From the NCBI RefSeq assembly GCF_023715525.1, contig NZ_JAMBOG010000006.1, positions 1 through 64,000 on the forward strand: DNA of 64,000 nt, given 5' to 3'. Below are positions 43,656 through 53,048 of the stretch, in pieces. Source of the stretch: Kocuria rosea. Lineage in GTDB: Bacteria; Actinomycetota; Actinomycetes; Actinomycetales; Micrococcaceae. The notes beneath the pieces are model-generated. The model was not told where the DNA came from and ran no database searches. It saw only the letters and a list, made by a program, of their open reading frames with translations. Both the position numbers and the translations under genes were made by a program. The stretch's first letter is position 1. Each line of letters opens with the position of its first letter.

Positions 43656-44741
43656 TCAGACGTCCCAGGGGCGCACGTCGTCCCGGTCGAAGTCCTTGCG
43701 GGTCTCGATCCGCTCGTCGTAGCGGTCCGGGACGATCAGCACGGGGCCGGCCGCGTTGTGCAGCACGCCCTGGGACGTGGAGCCCAGGAGCATGCCCGCG
43801 AAGCCGCCCCGCCCGCGCGTGCCGAGCACGACCAGCCGGTTCCGGCGCGTCTGCTCCACCAGCACCTGCACCGGGGAGCCGTCGGCGAGCTCCGAGCCGA
43901 TCTCGAGGTCGGGGAACCAGCTCTGCAGCCACGCCACCCCGCCCCGGAGGGCTCGGGCGACGTCGTCGAACATCAGCTCGAAGTCCACCGCCGTGGGCAT
44001 CCAGGCCAGGGCCCCGCTCACGGGCGGCAGCGCGCACACCACGGTCAGCGGGACGCCGAGCAGCTGCGCCTCCTCCGCGGCGTGGAGCATGGCCGTGCGG
44101 GCCTGGGGGGAGCCGTCGGAGCCGACGACCACGCCCTCGACGAGCGCCTGCGTGCTCGTGAGCTGCTCCTCGCCCAGGTGCTCCGCAGCCCACGGGAGGG
44201 GGACCACCCCGGTGGGGCACTGGGCGTGGGCGGGCACGGCCGTCGAGACGGTGCCGAGCAGCCGGCCCAGCAGGCCGCCGCGGCCCCGGGAGCCGAGGAC
44301 CATCAGCTCGGCCGTGCGGCTGAGCTCCAGCAGGGCGCTGGACGGGTCGCCCGTCTCGACCGTGGCCCGCAGCTCGACCCCCGTGGCCCGGACCTGGTCC
44401 GCGGCGTGGTTGAGCAGCTCCTCGACCCCCTGGACCAGCGCGTCCTCGTCGACGGTCGCGTAGCCGGTGTCGAACCCGGAGCCGGAGAAGACGGGCACGC
44501 TGTAGGCGGTGACCATGCGGACGGGCCGGCTGCGGCGCCGGCCCTCCCGGGCGGCCCAGCGCAGGGCCCCGAGGCTCTGGTCGGACCCGTCCACGCCCAC
44601 GACGATCTCCCCCGTGGCGTCCAGGGAGCGGCTCTGCCCGCCGCCGGACGGCACGCGCCGGCGCACCGCCTCCGCGCCCAGCGTGGGCTCGCTGCCCTCC
44701 GCGGGGCCCTCTTCACGGTCCGGTGACGGTCGGTCGGTCAT
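43656..44741 (-). CDS. Tandem universal stress protein
   Basis: This 361-residue protein has two Usp domains (about 45-190 and 205-350). Each has an N-terminal VGVDGSDQS or VGSDGSPQA strand-loop and an ATP-binding loop: GSRGRGGLLGRLLGTVSTAV near 153 and GTRGRGGFAGMLLGSTSQG near 311. Two-domain proteins like this act in stress survival and often bind ATP. The first 40 residues are charged and probably disordered. The ATG at 44741 has a GGAGGAC ribosome site. Confidence 0.92.
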   Translation of the reverse strand: MTDRPSPDREEGPAEGSEPTLGAEAVRRRVPSGGGQSRSLDATGEIVVGVDGSDQSLGALRWAAREGRRRSRPVRMVTAYSVPVFSGSGFDTGYATVDEDALVQGVEELLNHAADQVRATGVELRATVETGDPSSALLELSRTAELMVLGSRGRGGLLGRLLGTVSTAVPAHAQCPTGVVPLPWAAEHLGEEQLTSTQALVEGVVVGSDGSPQARTAMLHAAEEAQLLGVPLTVVCALPPVSGALAWMPTAVDFELMFDDVARALRGGVAWLQSWFPDLEIGSELADGSPVQVLVEQTRRNRLVVLGTRGRGGFAGMLLGSTSQGVLHNAAGPVLIVPDRYDERIETRKDFDRDDVRPWDV

Positions 44742-44920
44742 GGCGGTCCTCCTGTGCGCGGGGCCCGGGCCCGGCCCGCGGGGGAGCCGGTCCCGGGCTT
44801 CGCCTCCGATGGTACGCGCGCGCGCCTCCCGCGCGCCCTCGTGCGGCGCGGGCGCGCGGAACGGAGTGAGAAGATGGGGGCGCACAGCGCATCCGACGCC
44901 GAGGAAGGACGGTCCCGCCG

Positions 44921-46282
44921 ATGAGCGAGATCCCGTTGTCCGACACCCTGCCCGGGGAGACCGGGACGAGGGAATGGGCCACCTGGGGCAGGACCCACTC
45001 GGTCGTGCCCCGGCACGTGCTCCTGCCGTCCTCGGTCGCCCAGCTGGCGGAGGGCGTCGCCGCCGCCGCGCGCCGCGGCCTGGGCGTGCGCGCCGTCGGC
45101 TCCGGCTGCAGCTTCTCGGCCCTGCCGCTGGCCCCGGACGTCATGGTCGACCTCAGCGGCCTCGCCGGGCTGGTCAGCGTGGACACGACCCGGCACCGGG
45201 TCACCGCGCTGGCGGGCACCACGATCGGCGAGCTCAGCCGGGCCCTGGACGACTACGGGCTGGCCGTGAGCAACCTGCCGGACAGCAGCTGGCAGACGCT
45301 CGCCGGGGCCGTCTCGACGGGCACCCACGGCACGGGCCTGGCCTTCGGGTCCCTGTCCGAGCAGGTGGTGGCCCTGACGCTGGTCACCCCGGAGGGCGAG
45401 CTCCTGGAGTGCTGCGCCGAGCAGCGCCCCGAGGTCTTCCAGGCCGCGCGGGTGGGCCTGGGCGTCCTCGGGGTGGTCGTCGGCGTGACCCTGCAGTGCG
45501 AGCCGGCGTTCCGGCTGCACGCGGCGGAGTTCCGGGAGCCGCTCGGGCAGCTCGTGGACACCCTCGGGGAGCGGATGGCCGGGGCCGACCACTTCGAGTT
45601 CTTCTGGATGCCCGGCACCTCCACGGCGCAGACCCGCATCCTCTCCCGGCTGCACAAGCTCCCCGACTCCTACACCCGCCCCGGCTCGCCCGTGGCCCGC
45701 ACCGTGCGCCGGATCGACGACGCCCTGCTGCGCAACACCCTCACCACCGGGCTCAACCAGCTCGCCACGGTCCTGCCGCGCTCCACCCCGGGGGTCAACC
45801 GGCTGGACGCGTTCACCAACAGCCCGCGGGCCTACAGCGACCTCTCCCACCGGGTGTTCACCGTGCCGCGGCGGGTGCGGTTCGTCTCCGCCGAGTACGC
45901 GCTGCCGGTGGAGGACCTGCCCGTGGCGTTCCGGGAGCTGCAGACGCTCATCGAGCGCCGCGGCTACGCGTTCTCCCTGCCCGTGGACGTGCGCTGCTCC
46001 GCCGCCGAGCAGGCGCACCTGTCCCCCGCCCACGGCCGGGACACCGGCTGGATCGCGCTGCGGCAGTACTGGCGCCGCTACGAGCCCAAGGCCTTCGCCG
46101 CGGCCGAGGAGATCTTCGTGGCCCACGGCGGACGCCCGCACTGGGGCACCGTGCACACCCGGGACGCCGCGTACCTGCGCTCGGTGTACCCGCGGTTCCA
46201 GGACTTCCTCGACGTCCGCGCGGCGCTCGACCCGGACGGGGTGTTCCTCAACGACCACACCCGGGAGCTGCTGGGGCTGTGA
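44921..46282 (+). CDS. FAD-linked aldonolactone oxidase/dehydrogenase-like protein
   Basis: This 453-residue VAO-family flavoprotein is like L-gulono-1,4-lactone and D-arabinono-1,4-lactone oxidases. The FAD-binding domain (about 25-190) is followed by an ALO C-terminal domain (about 200-450) ending PHWGTVHTRD and VFLNDHTRELLG. The position that usually holds the covalently flavinylated His is Cys here (GSGCSFSALPL near 59-69), so FAD is probably bound non-covalently. The true substrate may be another sugar lactone or polyol. The ATG has a GAAGGAC ribosome site. Confidence 0.87.
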   Translation: MSEIPLSDTLPGETGTREWATWGRTHSVVPRHVLLPSSVAQLAEGVAAAARRGLGVRAVGSGCSFSALPLAPDVMVDLSGLAGLVSVDTTRHRVTALAGTTIGELSRALDDYGLAVSNLPDSSWQTLAGAVSTGTHGTGLAFGSLSEQVVALTLVTPEGELLECCAEQRPEVFQAARVGLGVLGVVVGVTLQCEPAFRLHAAEFREPLGQLVDTLGERMAGADHFEFFWMPGTSTAQTRILSRLHKLPDSYTRPGSPVARTVRRIDDALLRNTLTTGLNQLATVLPRSTPGVNRLDAFTNSPRAYSDLSHRVFTVPRRVRFVSAEYALPVEDLPVAFRELQTLIERRGYAFSLPVDVRCSAAEQAHLSPAHGRDTGWIALRQYWRRYEPKAFAAAEEIFVAHGGRPHWGTVHTRDAAYLRSVYPRFQDFLDVRAALDPDGVFLNDHTRELLGL

Positions 46283-46294
46283 GCCCCGGTGCCG

Positions 46295-46337
46295 CCTCCT
46301 CCGTCCCGGACGGCGCCGCGCCGCGGGACGGAGGAGG
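46295..46337. terminator. Hairpin between convergent flavoprotein and fprA genes
   Basis: A 14-bp perfect stem (46295-46308 with 46324-46337) with a 15-nt loop lies 12 bases from one stop and 12 from the other. It is a probable bidirectional terminator. Confidence 0.65.
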
Positions 46338-46349
46338 GGGTGGTGCGGA

Positions 46350-47777
46350 TCAGGCGTGCGTGCCGACCGGCTCCGCGACGCCCTCGCGGGAGACGCTCAC
46401 CATCTCCTCGCGCTCGACGACCTTGACGCGCTCGCGCGGGTTGCCCTCGGCGTCGTGCGAGGACTGGCCGAGCGCCTGCTCGTACTCGTCGAGGGCCAGC
46501 CAGCCCTCCCACGTGGTGTACTCGACGCCGCGGGCCTCGAGCACGTCGTTGACGGACTGCGGGTCCGGGTGGCTCAGCGGCGGCAGCAGCGGCCGGTCCT
46601 CGAGCAGGTGGTTGACCGTCTCGAGGGCGTCGGACTTGGTGGCGCCGATCAGCCCGACCGGGCCGCGCTTGATCCAGCCGGTGGCGTAGAGCCCGTGCAG
46701 CACGGTGCCGTCCTCGGCGAGCACGCGGCCCTCCGCGTTCGGGATCACGCCGCGGGCCTCGTCGAACGGCAGCTCGGGCAGGCGGGAGCCGTGGTAGCCG
46801 ACCGCGTGGTAGACGGCCTGCACCGGGTAGTCGACGTACTCGCCGGTCCTGGACACGGAGCCGTCGCCGTTGAGGCGGGTGCGCTCCATGCGCAGCCCCA
46901 CGACCTTGCCGTCCTCGCCGAGGACCTCGCGGGGGCTCTGCAGGAAGTGCAGGTGCAGGCGCCGGGAGGCGGTCTTCGGGCTGTCGTCGGCCCGCCACTT
47001 CTCGAGGGTCTTGACCATGACCTTGATCTGGTTGTTCTCGGCCATGGCCTGCTCGGAGCCCTCGTCGTACTGGAAGTCCTCGTCGTAGACGACGATGTCG
47101 ACGTCCCGCGACTTGGCGAGCTCGCGCAGCTCCAGGGGGGTGAACTTCACCTGGGCGGGGCCGCGGCGGCCGAAGATGTGCACGTCCGTGACGGGGGACG
47201 CCTTCAGGCCCTGGTAGACGTTGCCGGGGATCTCCGTGACGAGCATGTCGTCGGCGTGCTTGGAGAGCACGCGGGCGACGTCGAGGGCCACGTTGCCGTT
47301 GCCGACGACCGCGACCTCCCGGGCCTCGAGCGGCCAGGTGCGCGGGAAGTCGGGGTGGCCGTCGTACCAGGCGACGAACTCGGCGGCGCCGTGGACGCCC
47401 TCGAGCTCGATGCCGGGGATGTTCAGCGGGGCGTCGTAGACGGCGCCGGTGGCGAAGATCACCGCGTCGTAGTGGGCGCCGAAGTCGGCCAGCATCAGGT
47501 CCTTGCCGTACTCGACGTTGCCGAAGAAGCGGATGTCGCCGCGGCCCAGGATCGAGCGCAGGGCGGTGATGATGCCCTTGATGCGGGGGTGGTCGGGGGC
47601 CACGCCGTAGCGGATGAGCCCGAAGGGGGTCGGGTAGCGGTCGAACAGGTCGATGCTGACCTCGAGCTCGCCGCTCTTGACGGGCTCGGACTTGGTCAGC
47701 ATGTCGGCGGCGTAGATGCCGGCGGGGCCGGCGCCGATCACGGCGACGCGGAGGGGTCGGGTGGTGGTGTCAGCCAC
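46350..47777 (-). CDS. fprA: Ferredoxin-NADP+ reductase, FprA type
   Basis: This 475-residue adrenodoxin-reductase-like flavoprotein has the FAD motif GAGPAGIYAADML (about 13-25), the signature PTPFGLIRYGVAPDHPRIK (about 48-66), the NADP motif GNGNVALDVARVL (about 150-162) and the terminal GWIKRGPVGLIGATKSDA (about 361-378). It moves electrons between NADPH and ferredoxin in the cytoplasm. The GTG at 47777 has an AAAGGA ribosome site. It lies 103 bases downstream of the sulfur operon on the same strand, so it may supply electrons to the sulfite reductase, as Fpr does in other actinobacteria. Confidence 0.93.
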   Translation of the reverse strand: MADTTTRPLRVAVIGAGPAGIYAADMLTKSEPVKSGELEVSIDLFDRYPTPFGLIRYGVAPDHPRIKGIITALRSILGRGDIRFFGNVEYGKDLMLADFGAHYDAVIFATGAVYDAPLNIPGIELEGVHGAAEFVAWYDGHPDFPRTWPLEAREVAVVGNGNVALDVARVLSKHADDMLVTEIPGNVYQGLKASPVTDVHIFGRRGPAQVKFTPLELRELAKSRDVDIVVYDEDFQYDEGSEQAMAENNQIKVMVKTLEKWRADDSPKTASRRLHLHFLQSPREVLGEDGKVVGLRMERTRLNGDGSVSRTGEYVDYPVQAVYHAVGYHGSRLPELPFDEARGVIPNAEGRVLAEDGTVLHGLYATGWIKRGPVGLIGATKSDALETVNHLLEDRPLLPPLSHPDPQSVNDVLEARGVEYTTWEGWLALDEYEQALGQSSHDAEGNPRERVKVVEREEMVSVSREGVAEPVGTHA

Positions 47778-47879
47778 GGGATTCCTTTCGAGTGCACGCG
47801 CGGTGTGCTCCGCGCGCATCATGGACCGGTTCCAACGTTAGTGAGGTTGTCGCAGGATTCCCCTGCGGAGAGACGCAGC

Positions 47880-48827
47880 TCACGCCCGGGGGCCGAGCAG
47901 CCCCCGCCCGCGCAGCAGCCGGCGCTCGACGGGGTTGAAGAACAGCAGCTCCACGAGGATGCCGACGGCGAGGATCGCGATGACCGCAGCCATCACCACG
48001 GCCATGTTGGAGACCGTCCGCCCCTGTTCGAGCAGCGAGCCCAGGCCGAAGCCGATGGAGCCGCCGACGGCGATGAGCTCGGCGCCCATCAGCGAGCGCC
48101 ACGAGAACGCCCAGCCCTGCTTGAGCCCGGCCACGTAGCCGGGCAGGGCGGCGGGCAGCACGATCCGGCTGGCCATGGTCCAGCCGGACGCCCCGAGCAC
48201 GTGCCCGGCGCGGCGCAGCTGGGGCGGGATCTGGTCCACGCCCGCGAGCATCCCGTTGACGATCGACGGGACGGCGCCCATGAGCACCACGAAGTACACG
48301 GTGGCGTCGGAGAGGCCGAACCAGATGATCGCGGCAGGCACCCACGCGACGGACGGCAGCACCTGCAGCCCGGAGATGAGGGGCCCGACGGCGTTGCGCA
48401 ACCCCTGCCGCTGCGCCACGAGCAGGCCCAGCGGGGTGGCGACGGCGACGGCGATCAGGAAGCCGCTGAGCCCCCGCCACAGGCTGGTGCCGAGCGCGCC
48501 GAGCACGGTGCCGTCCGCGAGGAGGGCGCCGAACTGGCGGGCGACGTCGAGCGGGCCGGGCACCACGTCGGGGCGGGGGCCGAGCAGGGCGACGAGCAGC
48601 TGCCACAGCAGCAGGGCGAACAGCAGGGCGACGACGGGCGGCGCGACCTTGGCGCGCAGCACCTCCCCGACCGGGGCGCGGCGGGTGCGCTCGGTCTGCA
48701 GGGCGTCGAGGCCGGCCAGCTCGTCGGCCGGGGCGTGCGGGCGGGCGTCGGCCCGCGCCGTGGGGGCCGGGGCGCGGTCGGCGCGGGCACCGGTCACGGC
48801 GGGCAGGGCGGCGGTCTCAGGCGGCAT
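47880..48827 (-). CDS. ABC permease, sulfonate/nitrate/taurine type
   Basis: This 315-residue SsuC/TauC-like permease has a disordered N-terminal 60 residues, then about six membrane segments. The ATPase-contacting loop HVLGASGWTMASRIVLPAAL near 205-225 and a GWAFSWRSLMGAELI segment near 238-252 are present. It would form the channel of the importer encoded with the two upstream genes and is the last gene of the seven-gene sulfur operon. Its start overlaps the ATPase stop by 11 bases. Confidence 0.88.
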   Translation of the reverse strand: MPPETAALPAVTGARADRAPAPTARADARPHAPADELAGLDALQTERTRRAPVGEVLRAKVAPPVVALLFALLLWQLLVALLGPRPDVVPGPLDVARQFGALLADGTVLGALGTSLWRGLSGFLIAVAVATPLGLLVAQRQGLRNAVGPLISGLQVLPSVAWVPAAIIWFGLSDATVYFVVLMGAVPSIVNGMLAGVDQIPPQLRRAGHVLGASGWTMASRIVLPAALPGYVAGLKQGWAFSWRSLMGAELIAVGGSIGFGLGSLLEQGRTVSNMAVVMAAVIAILAVGILVELLFFNPVERRLLRGRGLLGPRA

Positions 48828-49626
48828 GGCGGCTGATCTCCTCCCGGAGTCGTCCGGTGATGGTGCGGGTCAGCTCGCCGAGGGTCTCGTCGAGCGACTG
48901 GGCGTTGCCCTCGAAGCCGTAGGCGTCGGGGTCCTTCCAGGGGCGGGTGTCCCACTCCTGGACGATCCGCCCGGGCCGGGAGGACATGAGCAGCACGCGC
49001 TCCCCCAGCCGGACGGCCTCGCCCACGTTGTGGGTGATGAACACGATCGTGCGCCCGGTGGCGCGCCAGATCCGCAGCAGCTCCTCGTGCAGCAGGTCCC
49101 GCGTGATGGCGTCCAGCGCGGAGAACGGCTCGTCCATCAGCAGCACCTCCCGCTCCTGGGCCAGCGCCCGGGCCAGGGCCACGCGCTGGCGCATGCCGCC
49201 CGAGAGCTCGTGGGGGCGCTTGTGCTCGGCGTGGGGCAGCCGGACGAGCTCGAGCAGCTCCCCGGCGCGCCCGGCGCGCTCGGCGCGGGGCACCCCGCGC
49301 AGCTCGAGGGCGAGTTCGACGTTGCGGCGGGCCGTGAGCCAGGGGAACAGCGCGGCGTCCTGGAACATCAGCGCCGCGCCCTCCTCGGGCACGGCCACGG
49401 ACCCGTCCGTCGGCTCCTCCAGGCCCGCCACGATGTTGAGCAGCGTGGACTTGCCGCACCCGGAGGCCCCGAGCAGCGCCACGAACTGGCCGCGCTCGAC
49501 GCTGAGGTCCACGTCCTCCAGCACGGGCCCGTCGCCCGCGGCGAAGGTCTTGGTCAGGTTCTCGATCCGGATCGCGGGTCCGGGGGCGGCCGTGCGCGCG
49601 GGCACGGGCGTCGCCGTCGTGCTCAT
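48817..49626 (-). CDS. ABC ATPase, sulfonate/nitrate/taurine type
   Basis: This 269-residue ATPase has Walker A GASGCGKSTLLN near residue 53, signature LSGGMRQRVALARAL near 146 and Walker B VLLMDEPFSALD near 166. GCGKST and SGGMRQR are the usual forms in SsuB/TauB/NrtD proteins. It energises import with the adjacent permease and binding protein. The ATG overlaps the binding-protein stop (ATGA at 49623-49626). Confidence 0.9.
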   Translation of the reverse strand: MSTTATPVPARTAAPGPAIRIENLTKTFAAGDGPVLEDVDLSVERGQFVALLGASGCGKSTLLNIVAGLEEPTDGSVAVPEEGAALMFQDAALFPWLTARRNVELALELRGVPRAERAGRAGELLELVRLPHAEHKRPHELSGGMRQRVALARALAQEREVLLMDEPFSALDAITRDLLHEELLRIWRATGRTIVFITHNVGEAVRLGERVLLMSSRPGRIVQEWDTRPWKDPDAYGFEGNAQSLDETLGELTRTITGRLREEISRHAA

Positions 49627-50708
49627 CGGTCCTCCTCGGCGCGGACGCGGTCCAGGAGGGTGGTGTCCACCAGGCCCTCCACGGACGCGTCCTGGGTGGT
49701 GCCGGCGTGCACCGCGTGCTCGAGCAGCGCCGGGTAGGTGTCGGGCAGGGGGTCGACGGTCCACTCGATCGCGTCGAGCGCGCCCACGAGCGTGGCCTGC
49801 GGCAGCGGATCGGTGCGCGCGGCCTCGAGGCCGCTGTTGAGCACCTCGGCGACCCCCGCCGGATCGTCCTCGTGGGCGTGCAGCCAGTCCACGGACTCGT
49901 CGAGGCCGGCGATGAGCTTCTCCACGGTCTGCGGGTGCTCGGCCAGGAAGTCCTGGCGCACCACGAGCACCGTGGTGGGGTAGCGGCCGCCGGGCCACAG
50001 GTCGCGCTCGTCGACGAGGACCTTCGCGCCGCCCTCCTGGACGAGGCGCGTGGCCCAGGGCTGCGGCAGCCAGCCGCCGTCGAGCCGGCCCTGCCGGATC
50101 GTCTGGAAGGCCTGCCCGTTGGCCATGGGGGCGATGGCCACGGCGTCGTCCCCCTGCCCGTCCACCGCGTAGCCGTGCTCCTGCAGCCACACGCGCAGCG
50201 CCACGTCCTGGGTGCCGCCGAAGTCGGGGGTCGCGAAGGTGCGGCCCGCGAGGTCGTCGGGGCCCCGGACGTCGTCGGTCACGACGAACTGGGCGCCGCC
50301 GGAGGCCGCGCCCGCCACGACGGTGAGGGACTCGCCGCGGGACTGGACGTAGGAGTTGATCGCGGGGTTGGGGCCCACGAACGCGGCGTCGAGCTCCCCG
50401 GCGTTCATGGCCTCGACGGCCGTGGGGCCGCTGCCGAAGACCTGCGTGGACAGCTCCGTGTCCCCGAGCTCCTGGGCGAAGAGCCCGTTCTGCACCCCCA
50501 CCAGGGCCGGGCCGTGGGTGAGGTTGCCGAAGTAGCCGAGGCGCAGCCGCTCGGCGTCGGACGTCTCGACCGCGGTGCGCTCCCACGCCGCGAGCGTCCC
50601 GTTGGCCCGCAGCGCGGTGGCGACGACCGTGAGCACGGCCAGCACCGCGAGGGCCCCCAGGACGAGCGGCCAGCCTCCCGGTCGACGACGCCGCGCCACC
50701 TCAGGCAT
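49623..50708 (-). CDS. Membrane-anchored ABC substrate-binding protein (NMT1/SsuA type)
   Basis: This 361-residue receptor for sulfonate-, sulfate- or nitrate-like solutes starts its core with LRLGYFGNLTHGPALVGVQNG (family-typical) and has FGSGPTAVEAMNAGELDAAFVG near 90-110. Instead of a lipobox cysteine it has a single uncleaved-looking hydrophobic helix (about 12-32) after an Arg-rich start, so it is probably a membrane-tethered receptor. It overlaps cysN by 8 bases. Its location after sulfate-reduction genes favours a sulfur solute. Confidence 0.87.
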   Translation of the reverse strand: MPEVARRRRPGGWPLVLGALAVLAVLTVVATALRANGTLAAWERTAVETSDAERLRLGYFGNLTHGPALVGVQNGLFAQELGDTELSTQVFGSGPTAVEAMNAGELDAAFVGPNPAINSYVQSRGESLTVVAGAASGGAQFVVTDDVRGPDDLAGRTFATPDFGGTQDVALRVWLQEHGYAVDGQGDDAVAIAPMANGQAFQTIRQGRLDGGWLPQPWATRLVQEGGAKVLVDERDLWPGGRYPTTVLVVRQDFLAEHPQTVEKLIAGLDESVDWLHAHEDDPAGVAEVLNSGLEAARTDPLPQATLVGALDAIEWTVDPLPDTYPALLEHAVHAGTTQDASVEGLVDTTLLDRVRAEEDR

Positions 50709-52092
50709 CCCGGGCGAGACCCGCCCCGAGCGTGTTGCCGGTGGCCGGGTCGACGATCAGGAAGGCGCCGGTGCGCCGCAGCCGGTCGTAGGGGTCCACG
50801 GGCAGCGGGGAGGCCAGGCGGAGCCGGACGCGGCCGATGTCGTTGAGCTCCAGGGCCGTGGCGTCCTGCAGCACGAGCTCGTCGAGGTCCAGCCGGCCCT
50901 CGAGCTCCTGGACCATGGCCTGGACCGTGGCCGTGCCGTGCTTGACGAGCACCCGGGCCCGCGGCTGCAGGGGGCGCTCGCCCAGCCACGCCACGGAGGC
51001 CGTGAGGTCCTGCGTCGGGCGGGGCAGCTCCTGGTCGACGCCCGCGAGCAGGTCGCCCCGGGCGATGTCGATGTCGTCGGCGAGGCGCAGGGTCACGGAC
51101 AGCGGGGCCGCCGCCTCCTCCAGCTGCACGCCGGGCAGGGGCTCCCCGGGGCCGGGGGCGGTGCCCGCGACGTCGATGCCGGTCACCGTGGTGCGCCGGC
51201 CCGAGGGCAGGACCACGACCTCGTCGCCGACCGCGACGGTGCCGGAGGCGATCTGACCCGCGTAGCCGCGGTAGTCGCGCAGCGCCTCGGCGTCGGCCCC
51301 GGGGGCGGTCCCGCCCTGGGGGCGGATCACGTACTGGACGGGGAGGCGGAACGGGCGGGCGGCGCCGCGGCCGGACTCGTCCACGGTGGGCAGCTCCTCG
51401 AGCACCCGCAGCAGCGGGCGGCCCGTGTACCACGGGGTCCGCTCGGAGCGCTCCACGACGTTGTCGCCCTCGAGGGCCGAGACCGGCACCACGTGCAGGT
51501 CCTCGATCCCGAGCCGGGCGGCGACGTCGGTCGCGTCGGCGGCGACCCGGTCGAACACCTCCTGGGACCAGTCCACGAGGTCGATCTTGTTCACGGCGAC
51601 CACGACGTGCGGCACGCGCAGCAGGGCCACGACGGCGAGGTGCCGGCGGGTCTGCTCGACCACGCCGTGGCGGGCGTCCACGAGCAGCACGACGGCGTCG
51701 GCGGTCGAGGCGCCCGTGACCGTGTTCTTCGTGTACTGGACGTGCCCGGGGCAGTCGGCCAGCACGAAGGAGCGGCGGTCGGTGGTGAAGTAGCGGTAGG
51801 CGACGTCGATGGTGATGCCCTGCTCGCGCTCGGCGCGCAGCCCGTCCGTGAGCAGGGCCAGGTCGATCCGGCCGGTGCCGCCGCCGAAGCCGCGCTCGGC
51901 GGAGGTGCGGCCCACGGCCTCGAGCTGGTCGGCCAGGATCGCCTTGGCGTCGTGGAGCAGCCGGCCCACCAGGGTGGACTTGCCGTCGTCGACGGAGCCG
52001 GCGGTCGCGAAGCGGAACAGCGACCCGGGGTCGATGGTGGGGGCGTGCTCGGGCGCGGAGCCGTGCGAGCTCACGGTGCTGGGGGAAGTCAT
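50701..52092 (-). CDS. cysN: Sulfate adenylyltransferase large (GTPase) subunit
   Basis: This 463-residue GTPase subunit of ATP sulfurylase drives APS formation with CysD. It has the P-loop GSVDDGKST near residue 34, G3 DCPGHVQYTKN near 114 and G4 NKIDL near 168, then two EF-Tu-like beta-barrel domains. There is no C-terminal CysC kinase domain, consistent with direct APS reduction by the neighbouring CysH. It lies two bases after cysD. Confidence 0.95.
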   Translation of the reverse strand: MTSPSTVSSHGSAPEHAPTIDPGSLFRFATAGSVDDGKSTLVGRLLHDAKAILADQLEAVGRTSAERGFGGGTGRIDLALLTDGLRAEREQGITIDVAYRYFTTDRRSFVLADCPGHVQYTKNTVTGASTADAVVLLVDARHGVVEQTRRHLAVVALLRVPHVVVAVNKIDLVDWSQEVFDRVAADATDVAARLGIEDLHVVPVSALEGDNVVERSERTPWYTGRPLLRVLEELPTVDESGRGAARPFRLPVQYVIRPQGGTAPGADAEALRDYRGYAGQIASGTVAVGDEVVVLPSGRRTTVTGIDVAGTAPGPGEPLPGVQLEEAAAPLSVTLRLADDIDIARGDLLAGVDQELPRPTQDLTASVAWLGERPLQPRARVLVKHGTATVQAMVQELEGRLDLDELVLQDATALELNDIGRVRLRLASPLPVDPYDRLRRTGAFLIVDPATGNTLGAGLARDA

Positions 52093-52094
52093 CT

Positions 52095-53048
52095 CTAGAA
52101 GTACCCGTCCTTCTTGCGGTCCTCCATGGCGGCCTCGGAGATCCGGTCGTCCGCGCGGGTGGCCCCGCGCTCGGTCAGTGTGGACACGGCCACCTCGGCC
52201 ACGACGTCGGAGACCGAGCGGGCCTCCGAGAGCACGGCGCCGGTGCAGGACATGTCGCCCACGGTGCGGTAGCGCACCGTGCGCAGCTCGACGTCCTCGG
52301 CCTCGGTGGGCAGCGAGAACTCGCCCACGGCCATCCACATCCCGTCCCGGCGGAAGACCTCCCGCGGGTGGGCGTAGTAGATGGGCGGCAGCTCGATGTT
52401 CTCGCGCTCGATGTAGCGCCAGATGTCCAGCTCGGTCCAGTTGCTGATGGGGAACGCCCGCACGTGCTGGCCGGCGGTGTGCCGGCCGTTGTAGAGGTTC
52501 CACAGCTCGGGGCGCTGGTTGCGGGGGTCCCACTGGCCGAACTCGTCGCGCAGGGACAGGATCCGCTCCTTGGCGCGGGCCTTGTCCTCGTCGCGGCGCC
52601 CGCCGCCGAACACGGCGTCGAACCTGTGCTCGGCGATCGCGTCGAGCAGGGGCACGGTCTGCAGGGGGTTGCGGGTGCCGTCGGCGCGCTCGAGCAGCCG
52701 GCCGTCGTCGATGTAGTCCTGCACGGAGGCCACGACCAGGCGCACGCCCAGCCGCTCGACCGTGCGGTCCCGGAAGTCGAGGACCTCGGGGAAGTTGTGC
52801 CCGGTGTCCACGTGCAGCACGGGGAACGGGATCCGCCCCGGCCAGAAGGCCTTCGCCGCGAGGTGGAGCATGACCACCGAGTCCTTGCCGCCGGAGAAGA
52901 GCATGGCCGGGCGGTCGAACTCGGCGACGACCTCGCGGATGATGTGGATGGACTCGGCCTCCAGCGCGTCGAGGCTGCTGTGCGTCGTGGTCGTGGTCAT
53001 GGTCCCGTCCGTCGTGGTGCTCGGCGTCGTGGTCGCTGGTGCGCTCAC
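52095..53048 (-). CDS. cysD: Sulfate adenylyltransferase small subunit
   Basis: This 317-residue ATP pyrophosphatase-fold subunit makes APS from sulfate and ATP. The PP-loop FSGGKDSVV is near residues 51-59, HVDTGHNFPEV near 80-90, the conserved GGGRRDEDKARAKER near 140-154 and WTELDIWRYI near 199-208. The GTG at 53048 overlaps the cysH stop (GTGA). The first 25 residues are a Thr-rich tail, and an internal ATG at about residue 17 is an alternative start. Confidence 0.95.
   Translation of the reverse strand: MSAPATTTPSTTTDGTMTTTTTHSSLDALEAESIHIIREVVAEFDRPAMLFSGGKDSVVMLHLAAKAFWPGRIPFPVLHVDTGHNFPEVLDFRDRTVERLGVRLVVASVQDYIDDGRLLERADGTRNPLQTVPLLDAIAEHRFDAVFGGGRRDEDKARAKERILSLRDEFGQWDPRNQRPELWNLYNGRHTAGQHVRAFPISNWTELDIWRYIERENIELPPIYYAHPREVFRRDGMWMAVGEFSLPTEAEDVELRTVRYRTVGDMSCTGAVLSEARSVSDVVAEVAVSTLTERGATRADDRISEAAMEDRKKDGYF

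Noticed and set aside
46356-48836. Plus-strand frame of about 826 codons opposite fprA and the permease
   Set aside because: No domain, no start signals, and complementary to well-recognised genes.
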